Assembly: GCF_016793595.1 (NCBI RefSeq)
Contig: NZ_JAEULY010000015.1
Location: 186,001-250,000, forward strand
DNA: 64,000 nucleotides
DNA from: Phreatobacter sp.
Lineage (GTDB): Bacteria > Pseudomonadota > Alphaproteobacteria > Rhizobiales > Phreatobacteraceae
Reading direction: 5' to 3'
This document shows, in pieces, positions 46,966 through 54,066 of this stretch; position 1 is the first letter of the stretch; the number at the start of each line of letters is the position of its first letter. Below the pieces are notes generated by a model, which was not told the origin of the DNA, did no database searches, and saw only the letters and a list, made by a program, of their open reading frames with translations. Both the position numbers and the translations under genes were made by a program.

Positions 46966-48831
46966 ATGGGCCTTCTCGACATCTGGCCGAACCAGGACAT
47001 CCGGCTCCCGACCATCCCCAGGGGCGACACCATCGCGCGCGTCTTCGACGCGGCGGTAGCCTTGCGCGAGACCAGAGTCGCCGTGCGGCAGAAGGAGTTC
47101 GGCATCTGGCAGGAGACGACATGGGCGGAGATGGGCCGCGCCGTGCGCGAAATCGGCATGGGCCTCGTGGCGCTCGGCCTGAAGCCCGGCGACACCGCCT
47201 CGATTCTCGCCAATACGCGGCAGGAATGGACCTATGCCGACTATGCCGTGATCGGCGCGGGCGGCGTCTCGAACGGCATCTATCCGACCGACGCGCCGGG
47301 TCAGTGCGAGTATCTGATGAGCGATTCCGGCTCGCGCTTCGTCTTCGTCGAGGATGAGGAGCAGCTCGACAAGATTCTCGAGGTGCGCGCGCGCCTGCCG
47401 CTGCTCGACAAGATCATCGTCATGGAGACGGAGGGCCTGACCCGCTTCTCCGACGAGCAGGTCATGACCCTCGACGACCTGCGCAAGCTTGGCCGCGAGG
47501 AGGATGCCCGCAATCCCGGCGAATGGGAGCGGCGACGCGACGCGCGCGGACCCGACGACCTCGCCATCCTCGTCTACACCTCCGGCACCACCGGCAAGCC
47601 GAAAGGCGCGATGATCACCCATCGCAACATCCTCTCGGCCATCGAGGTGATCGCCTCGGAATCGATCCGCCAGAACGAGGACGACCAGCGCATGGCCTTC
47701 CTGCCGCTCTGCCACGTGGCCGAGCGGGTCGGCGGCCAGTTCCTCGCGCTCTATTCCGGCGCGACGCTGAACTTCGTCGAGAATCCCGAGACCGTGCCGG
47801 ACAATGTCCGCGAGATCGCGCCGACCATCTTCTTCGCGGTGCCGCGCATCTGGGAGAAGTTCTATTCGGGCGTCACCATTCGCCTCGCCGAGGCGACGCC
47901 GCTGCAGCGCGCGATCTATGGCTGGGCGATCGCGCAAGGGCGGCAGGCCGCCGACCTCGCCATCGACGGCAAGCCGGTGCCGGCCGCGCTCCGGCTGAAG
48001 ATGAAGCTCGGCCGCTGGCTCGCCCTCGACAATATCCGCAAGGCCATCGGCATCCATCGCTGCCGCTTCCTCGCGACGGGCGCGGCGCCCATCTCGCCGG
48101 ATCTGATCCGCTGGTACTTCGCCCTCGGCGTGCCGATGCTGGAAATCTGGGGCATGACCGAAACCTCGGGCGCCGGCTCCGTCGTGCCCATCGACAAGGT
48201 CAAGCCGGGGACCATCGGCCGGCCCACCAGCGCCATCGAGATGCGGATCGGCGAGCACGGCGAAATCCTCGCGCGCGGCCCCACCATCATCAAGGGCTAC
48301 CTCAACCAGCCCGAGAAGACCGCCGAGACGATCCGCGACGGCTGGCTGCACACCGGCGATGTCGGCTCGGTCGACAACGAAGGCTTCTTCCGCATCACCG
48401 ACCGGATGAAGGACATCATCATCACGGCGGGCGGCAAGAACATCACGCCGAGCGAACTTGAGAACGAGCTGAAATTCTCACCCTATGTCACCGACGCGGT
48501 GATCATCGGCGACAAGCTGCCCTATCTCACCGCCCTGATCATGATCGACCAGGAGAATGTCGAGAAGTTCGCGCAGGACCACGACATCCCCTTCTCGAAC
48601 TATGCGAGCCTGTGCCGCGCCAAGGCCGTGCTCGACCTGATCCAGGGCGAGATGGACCGGGTGAACAGGAAGTTCGCCCGCGTCGAGCAGGTGAAGGCCT
48701 TCCGCCTGATCGAGCAGCGCCTCACCGCAGAGGACGAGGAGCTGACGCCGACCATGAAGCTGAAGCGCAATCTCGTGCAGAAGAAATATGCCGACCTGAT
48801 CGCCGGCATGTACCGCAGTTCCGCTGCGTAA
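46966..48831 (+). CDS. Long-chain-type acyl-CoA synthetase (AMP-forming)
   Basis: 621 residues; ATG at 46966 has GGAGG five bases upstream (an ATG at 46963 is closer). ANL superfamily: P-loop YTSGTTGKPKGAM (about 200), A5 GMTETSGAG, A7 GWLHTGDVG, A8 DRMKDIIITAGGKNITPSE, and C-terminal Lys in PTMKLKR. Resembles FadD15-like ligases. Starts within three bases of livF, so uptake and CoA activation are coupled. Substrate unknown. Confidence 0.9.
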   Translation: MGLLDIWPNQDIRLPTIPRGDTIARVFDAAVALRETRVAVRQKEFGIWQETTWAEMGRAVREIGMGLVALGLKPGDTASILANTRQEWTYADYAVIGAGGVSNGIYPTDAPGQCEYLMSDSGSRFVFVEDEEQLDKILEVRARLPLLDKIIVMETEGLTRFSDEQVMTLDDLRKLGREEDARNPGEWERRRDARGPDDLAILVYTSGTTGKPKGAMITHRNILSAIEVIASESIRQNEDDQRMAFLPLCHVAERVGGQFLALYSGATLNFVENPETVPDNVREIAPTIFFAVPRIWEKFYSGVTIRLAEATPLQRAIYGWAIAQGRQAADLAIDGKPVPAALRLKMKLGRWLALDNIRKAIGIHRCRFLATGAAPISPDLIRWYFALGVPMLEIWGMTETSGAGSVVPIDKVKPGTIGRPTSAIEMRIGEHGEILARGPTIIKGYLNQPEKTAETIRDGWLHTGDVGSVDNEGFFRITDRMKDIIITAGGKNITPSELENELKFSPYVTDAVIIGDKLPYLTALIMIDQENVEKFAQDHDIPFSNYASLCRAKAVLDLIQGEMDRVNRKFARVEQVKAFRLIEQRLTAEDEELTPTMKLKRNLVQKKYADLIAGMYRSSAA

Positions 48832-48944
48832 GGGCCCCTATAGGCCCGGCATCGGTCCCGTACTAGCATCTGCCACAAGGACCGGCAGGGACCGGCCAGA
48901 AACAAGGTTCCGGACATACCGGGCCCATCCAGATGGAGGACACC

Positions 48945-50126
48945 ATGACTCTCAGATTGAGCGCATGTTTCGCCCTTGCCGCCGGCATCGTTGCTGGCCC
49001 GGCGATGGCACAGACCCAGGGGATCACCGACACCCAGATCACCATCGGGACGATCCAGGATCTTTCGGGTCCGATCGCCGCCTTCGGCAAGCAGACCCGC
49101 AACGGCATGCAGATGTTCTTCGACGAGCTCAACGCCCGCGGCGGCATTCACGGCCGTCAGGTGCGCCTCCTCGTCGAGGATAACGGCTATGACCCGCGCA
49201 AGGCGCTGCTCGCCACCCAGAAGCTGGTCAATTCCGACCGCATCTTCATGATGCTCGGCCATATCGGCACGGCGCAGAACATGGCGGCGATGCCGGTCCA
49301 GTTCGAGCGCAACGTGCCGAACTTCATGCCGGTCACCGCGGCGCGCGAAATGTACCTGCCGCCGACCCGCCTGAAGATGGCCTTCGCCACCGCCTATTAC
49401 GATCAGCTCCTGACCATGCTGCCGAGCATCGTCCAGGAGAAGAAGGCCACCCGCGTCTGCACCGTCTATCAGGACGACGAGTTCGGCCTCGAGGTGATGC
49501 GCGGCGGCGAGGCGGCGCTGAGGACCATGAACATGGCCTTCGTCGAACGCGCCACCTATAAGCGCGGCGCGACCGAGTTCTCCTCGCAGGTGGCCCGCCT
49601 GAAAGCCGCGAACTGCGATCTCGTGGTGATGGGCACGATCATCCGCGAGACCGTCGGCGTGCTGGCGGAGGCGCGCAAGATCGGCCTCACCGTCACCTTC
49701 GTCGGGACGAGCGCGGCCTATACGCACCTTATCCCGGCGCTGGGCGGACCGGTCGCCGAGGGCTTCTACGCGGTGACCACCACCGCCCACCCCTATCCGG
49801 ATGATCCGAACCCGCAGATCCGCGACTGGGCCGCCCGCTACAAGGCGAAGTTCGGCGAGGATGCGACGGTGTTCTCCGCCTATGGCTGGATCATCGGTGA
49901 CCTGTTCGCGCAGGTCGCGGAAAAGACCGGCCGCGACCTGACGGTGGACAGCTTCCTGCGCACCATCGAGACGACGCAGTTCGGCAGCGACATGTTCGAC
50001 AGCCAGGGCTGCAACATCACGCCGCAGAACCGGCTCTGCAACAATGCGGCGCGCCTGTCGCAGGTGCGGAACGGCCGCTGGGTGGTCACCCAGGGCTGGG
50101 TGCGCGGCGCCACGCCGACGCATTGA
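48945..50126 (+). CDS. Liv-type (HAAT) ABC transporter substrate-binding protein
   Basis: 393 residues from the ATG at 48945 (GGAGG five bases upstream). Sec signal peptide LRLSACFALAAGIVAGPAMA, cleaved before QTQG. Periplasmic type I binding fold: ITIGTIQDLSGPIAAFGKQ, LVEDNGYDPRKAL, VCTVYQDDEFG. The ligand is unidentified. Follows the ligase by 113 bases and ends at a strong terminator, closing the transport operon. Confidence 0.92.
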   Translation: MTLRLSACFALAAGIVAGPAMAQTQGITDTQITIGTIQDLSGPIAAFGKQTRNGMQMFFDELNARGGIHGRQVRLLVEDNGYDPRKALLATQKLVNSDRIFMMLGHIGTAQNMAAMPVQFERNVPNFMPVTAAREMYLPPTRLKMAFATAYYDQLLTMLPSIVQEKKATRVCTVYQDDEFGLEVMRGGEAALRTMNMAFVERATYKRGATEFSSQVARLKAANCDLVVMGTIIRETVGVLAEARKIGLTVTFVGTSAAYTHLIPALGGPVAEGFYAVTTTAHPYPDDPNPQIRDWAARYKAKFGEDATVFSAYGWIIGDLFAQVAEKTGRDLTVDSFLRTIETTQFGSDMFDSQGCNITPQNRLCNNAARLSQVRNGRWVVTQGWVRGATPTH

Positions 50127-50140
50127 GGGCACGATCGGGA

Positions 50141-50176
50141 GACGCCGCCGGCCAGCCCGGCGGCGTCTTCTTTTTT
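50141..50176 (+). terminator. Strong rho-independent terminator
   Basis: An 11-bp perfect stem GACGCCGCCGG / CCGGCGGCGTC (50141-50167), 5-base loop, then TTCTTTTTT to 50176. It lies 14 bases after the binding protein stop and should separate this transcript from the second acyl-CoA dehydrogenase. Confidence 0.93.
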
Positions 50177-50215
50177 GCGCAGCATGCGCGCAGCAAAAAC
50201 CCGCAGGAGCGCGCC

Positions 50216-51367
50216 GTGACGCATCCCTTCTACACGGCCGATCACGAGGCCTTCCGCGACCAGATCAGGCGTTTCGTCGCCCGCGAGATCGAGCCCTATG
50301 CCAGCCAGTGGGACGAGGCGGAGGAGTTCCCGCGCGAGCTCTACGCCAAGGCCGCCGCCATCGGCCTGATCGGCCTCGGCTTCCCGGAGGAATATGGCGG
50401 TTTCGCCGCCGACCGGTTCATGTGGATCATCGCGACGCAGGAACTGGCGCGGCCCGGTGCCGGCGGCATCAGCGCCAGCCTGATGAGTCACGCCATCGGC
50501 ACCCCGCCGATCGCCAATGCCGGCTCTCACGACCTCAAGAGCCGGGTGCTGCCGGGCATCTTCGCCGGCGAGAAAATCTCCGCGCTCGCCATCACCGAGC
50601 CGGGCGGCGGCTCGGATGTCGCGAACCTCAAGACCACCGCGCGGCGCGACGGCGACCATTACGTCGTCAACGGCGAGAAGACCTTCATCACCTCCGGCAT
50701 GCGCGCCGACTACTACACGGTCGCCGTGAGGACCGGCGGCGAGGGCATCGATGCACAGGGTGCCGGCGGCGTCAGCCTCCTCGTCATCGAGCGCGAGCGC
50801 GAGGGCTTCACCCGCACACCGCTCAAGAAGATGGGCTGGTGGGCCTCCGACACGGCGACTCTGCATTTCGACAATGTCCGCGTGCCCGCCGGCAACCTGC
50901 TCGGGCAGGAAGGGCAAGGCTTCAAGATCATCATGCGCAATTTCAATCACGAGCGCCTGACCATGGCGGCGGGCTGCATAGCCGCGAGCCGCGTCTGCCT
51001 CGACGAGGCAAGCTCCTACGCGAAGGAGCGTGTCACCTTCGGCAAGCCGCTGACCCAGCATCAGGTGATCCGCCACAAGCTCGTGGACATGGCGCAGAAG
51101 GTCGCGGCCGGTCAGGCTTGGCTCGAAATGCTGACCTGGCGTCTGGAGCAGGGCGAGAACCCCGTCGCCGATATCTGCATGCTGAAGAACCAGGCGACGC
51201 AGACCATGGCCTTCTGCGCGTCGGAGGCCGTGCAGATCTTCGGCGGCGCCGGCTTCATGCGCGGCGCCAAGGTGGAGCGCATCTATCGCGAGGTGAAGGT
51301 CAACGCCATCGGCGGCGGCACCGAGGAGATCATGAAGGATCTCGCCAGCCGCCAGATGGGGCTGTGA
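50216..51367 (+). CDS. Acyl-CoA dehydrogenase (second of two)
   Basis: 383 residues from a GTG at 50216 with AGGAG six bases upstream; the ATG at 50123 lies before the terminator. FAD-binding ITEPGGGSDVANLKTTA (about 125-141), FITSGMRADYYT, ERVTFGKPLTQHQ, FGGAGFMRG and IGGGTEEIMKDL at the C-terminus. Different from the first dehydrogenase, so two substrates or two steps are likely. No promoter was identified in the 40 bases after the terminator. Confidence 0.92.
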   Translation: MTHPFYTADHEAFRDQIRRFVAREIEPYASQWDEAEEFPRELYAKAAAIGLIGLGFPEEYGGFAADRFMWIIATQELARPGAGGISASLMSHAIGTPPIANAGSHDLKSRVLPGIFAGEKISALAITEPGGGSDVANLKTTARRDGDHYVVNGEKTFITSGMRADYYTVAVRTGGEGIDAQGAGGVSLLVIEREREGFTRTPLKKMGWWASDTATLHFDNVRVPAGNLLGQEGQGFKIIMRNFNHERLTMAAGCIAASRVCLDEASSYAKERVTFGKPLTQHQVIRHKLVDMAQKVAAGQAWLEMLTWRLEQGENPVADICMLKNQATQTMAFCASEAVQIFGGAGFMRGAKVERIYREVKVNAIGGGTEEIMKDLASRQMGL

Positions 51368-51412
51368 AGAGACTGTTCGATCCAATCCGAAGCTCGGCCG
51401 GAGCAACGCATC

Positions 51413-51501
51413 CGTCATGCCCGGCCCTGTGCCGGGCATCCACGAATTCCTCGACCGACGTGGTCAAGTCGTGGATGGCAGGGGCAAGCCCGGCCATGAC
51501 G
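51413..51501. repeat. Intergenic palindromic repeat, copy 2
   Basis: About 89 bases sharing blocks with copy 1: CGTCATGCCCGG, GGGCATCCACGAATTC, GTCGTGGATGGC, and CCGGCCATGACG. It lies between convergent genes (second acyl-CoA dehydrogenase and the YejA-like gene), where it could act as a bidirectional terminator. Confidence 0.82.
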
Positions 51502-51532
51502 AGCCGCGCCTGGACAGGCTGACCGAACAACC

Positions 51533-53392
51533 TCACGTCCGCTCGATGCGCGCCGCCCTGGCCGGATCGAACCACCAGGTGCCCGGCACGCCCCGGGCAT
51601 ATTTCGGCTTGGTCTCGGGAAAGCCGAACTGGTCCCAGTAGGCCAGCCAGTGGCTCGCCTTGTACCAGTTGGGCACCCAGTAGCGCCCGGCCCGCAGCAC
51701 GCGGTCGAGCGCGCGGCAGACGGTGACAAGCTCGGCCCGTGTATTCGCCGCCAGCGCCTTGTCGATCAGGGCATCGATCACGGGATCGGCGATGCCGGCG
51801 AGATTTTGCGAGCCCGGCTGCCGGCCGCTCGCCGAGCCGAAGAAGGTCCGCATGCTCTCGCCCGGCGTCATGGACAGGGAATAGCGGCGGATGGTCAGGT
51901 CGAAATCGTAGTCCTTCAGCCGGCTCTGGTACTGAGCGGAATCCACGCGCCGGATTCCCGCCTCGATGCCGAGCCGGCGAAGATTCGCGACGAAGGGCTG
52001 GGTGTGGCGCTCCAGCGAGGGCTCGAAATCGAGAAACTCCACCGTCATCGGCCGCCCCTGCGCGTCCAGCAGCCGGTTGTCGCGCAGCGTGAAGCCGGCC
52101 TCGCGCAGGAGCTGCGTCGCCTGCCGCAGCAGGTTGCGGTCCTGTCCCGAGCCGTTGGAGACCGGCGGCGCATAGGGCTCGCCGAAAACCTCGTCCGCCA
52201 CCTTGCCGCGGAACGCCTCCAGCAGTGCCAGTTCCTCGCCCTCCGGCTTGCCCGTCGCCATCATCGGCGAGTTCTGGAAGAACGAGTGCGTCCGCTTGTA
52301 GCTGTCGAACATCACGTTCTTGTTGGTCCATTCGAAGTCGAAGGCGAGGCCGAGCGCCTCGCGCAGCTTCGGGTGGGCGAATTTCTCGCGGCGCGTATTG
52401 ATGAACCAGCCCTGAGCGCCCGACGGCGTCTCGTCCGACACCTCGCGGCGCACCACGCGGCCGTCCCGCGCGGCGGGGAAATCGTACTGCGTCGCCCAGG
52501 TGCGCGAGGTGAATTCCTCGCGGAAGGCATAGGTGCGACTCTTGAACCCCTCGAAGGCGACATCGCGGTCGCGGAAGAATTCGAGCCGCACGATGTCGAA
52601 ATTGTCCTGCCCCACGGACACCGGCAGGCCCGCGCCCCACCAGTCCTTCACGCGCTCGTATTCGATGAAGCGGCCGGCCTCGAAGCGCCCGACCTTGTAG
52701 GCGGACGAGCCGAGCGGCACGTCCATGGTCGAGGCCTCGAAATCGCGGCCCGCATACCAGGCCTTCGACAGGATCGGCAGGCCCGCCGTGGTCAGCGGCA
52801 GCGAGCGCGAGCGGCCCGGCGCAAAGCGGATCGCCACGGTCCTGGCATCCTCGGCCTCGGCGCCCGCGACATCGCGCAGGACGACGCGCAGCAGCGGATG
52901 TCCCTTCTCCTTCAGGGTCATGACCGACCAGGCCACGTCCTCGGCCGTGATCTTCGCGCCGTCGTGGAAGGTTGCGATGTCGCGCAGCGTGAAGCGGTAG
53001 GTCAGTCCGTCGGCGGATATCCGCACCTTCTCGGCGGCAAGGCCATACATGCTGTCCGGCTCGTCGCCGGCGCCGACCATCAGCCGCGCGAAAATGCCGT
53101 CGAGCGCGGGCGGCGCGTCGCCGCGCAGCACCAGCGTGTTCATCGTGTTGAAGGTGGTCGGGTTCTGGTTGTAGCCCCAGCTCGACGCGGTGTGCACGAA
53201 GGCGCCGCCCTTCGGCGCATTGGGGTTCACATAGTCGAAATGACGGAAATCGGCCGGATATTTCAGGTCGCCGAAGGACGAGATGCCATGCGTCTCCGTT
53301 TCGCCCTGCGCCCGCGCGCGCGGCGCGATCAGGCCGGCGCCAGCGCCGGCGGCGGCGAGGGTCAGCACGGAGCGGCGGGACAGTCTCGGCAT
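51533..53392 (-). CDS. Family 5 extracellular solute-binding protein (YejA-like)
   Basis: 619 residues from the ATG at 53392. Signal with twin-arginine-like SRRSVLTLAAAGAGAGLIAP, cleaved near ARAQ. Peptide/nickel-type SBP_bac_5: MYGLAAEKVRIS, FTLRDIATFHDGAKITAEDV, LREALGLAFDFEWTNKNVM. The long form with HSFFQNSPM resembles YejA (YejABEF microcin C/peptide importer). No yejBEF genes are adjacent. The Dpp-type permeases at 62143-63980 are about 9 kb away. Confidence 0.88.
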   Translation of the reverse strand: MPRLSRRSVLTLAAAGAGAGLIAPRARAQGETETHGISSFGDLKYPADFRHFDYVNPNAPKGGAFVHTASSWGYNQNPTTFNTMNTLVLRGDAPPALDGIFARLMVGAGDEPDSMYGLAAEKVRISADGLTYRFTLRDIATFHDGAKITAEDVAWSVMTLKEKGHPLLRVVLRDVAGAEAEDARTVAIRFAPGRSRSLPLTTAGLPILSKAWYAGRDFEASTMDVPLGSSAYKVGRFEAGRFIEYERVKDWWGAGLPVSVGQDNFDIVRLEFFRDRDVAFEGFKSRTYAFREEFTSRTWATQYDFPAARDGRVVRREVSDETPSGAQGWFINTRREKFAHPKLREALGLAFDFEWTNKNVMFDSYKRTHSFFQNSPMMATGKPEGEELALLEAFRGKVADEVFGEPYAPPVSNGSGQDRNLLRQATQLLREAGFTLRDNRLLDAQGRPMTVEFLDFEPSLERHTQPFVANLRRLGIEAGIRRVDSAQYQSRLKDYDFDLTIRRYSLSMTPGESMRTFFGSASGRQPGSQNLAGIADPVIDALIDKALAANTRAELVTVCRALDRVLRAGRYWVPNWYKASHWLAYWDQFGFPETKPKYARGVPGTWWFDPARAARIERT

Positions 53393-53465
53393 GGCGATCC
53401 TCGTTGGTCGCGGCAAGGGTAGGCGATGGCGCTACCGTCGCCAAGCGCCGCCGGGCGCGCCGCCG

Positions 53466-53927
53466 TCACCCGATGGGCAGGACGTTGGTGTGTTTCACCT
53501 GCGTCAGCGCGAAGCTCGATTCGATGGAGGCGAGCCCGTCATGCTTGGTCAGCTTGTCCTTCAGGAAGCGCTCGTAGGCCGGCAGGTCGGCGCAGACGAC
53601 GCGCAGCAGATAGTCGCGCTGGCCGGTCATCAGGTAGCACTCCATCACCTCCGGCCAACGCGCGACCGCCGCCGCGAAGCGGTCGAGATCCTCCTCGCGC
53701 TGGCGCTCCAGCTTGATCGAGATGAAGACGCTAACCGGCAGGTCCACCGCCTTCTGGTCGACCACCGCGACATAGGAGCGGATGACGCCGGCCTCCTCCA
53801 GAATGCGGACGCGCCTGAGGCATGGCGTCGGCGACAGACCGACGCGCTCCGCCAGCGCCTGATTGGTCATCCGGCCATCCCTCTGGAGCTCGGCGAGGAT
53901 GCGGCGGTCGATGGCATCGAGACGCAT
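53466..53927 (-). CDS. Lrp/AsnC-family transcriptional regulator (MdeR-like position)
   Basis: 153 residues. N-terminal HTH (about 1-55: IDRRILAELQRDGRMTNQAL, ERVGLSPTPCLRRVRILEE) and C-terminal RAM domain (about 65-150: FISIKLERQ, CYLMTGQRDYLLRVV). Divergent from the E1 dehydrogenase gene, with 139 bases between. In Pseudomonas putida the Lrp-type MdeR controls mdeA-mdeB; here no mdeA is present. Confidence 0.92.
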   Translation of the reverse strand: MRLDAIDRRILAELQRDGRMTNQALAERVGLSPTPCLRRVRILEEAGVIRSYVAVVDQKAVDLPVSVFISIKLERQREEDLDRFAAAVARWPEVMECYLMTGQRDYLLRVVCADLPAYERFLKDKLTKHDGLASIESSFALTQVKHTNVLPIG

Positions 53928-53941
53928 GGATTGGTGATTCC

Positions 53942-54043
53942 TGCCAAATGTTGCGCAGCATTCTGCATGAATCGGCCAACATGGCCAATCCGGACCATCG
54001 CATTTGGCATGCGCGGCTCATCCGGCTCTGGCATGATCATGCC
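53942..54043. promoter_or_regulatory. Palindromic sites in the Lrp/E1 divergent promoter region
   Basis: TGCCAAATG (53942-53950) and its exact complement CATTTGGCA (54001-54009) form a 9-bp inverted repeat 59 bases apart. A separate perfect palindrome GGCATGATCATGCC occupies 54030-54043, 23 bases before the E1 start. They are candidate sites for the Lrp-type regulator, which often wraps spaced half-sites. Binding is inferred. Confidence 0.45.
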
Positions 54044-54066
54044 CTCCCTCCGCACGGAACGCCGCG

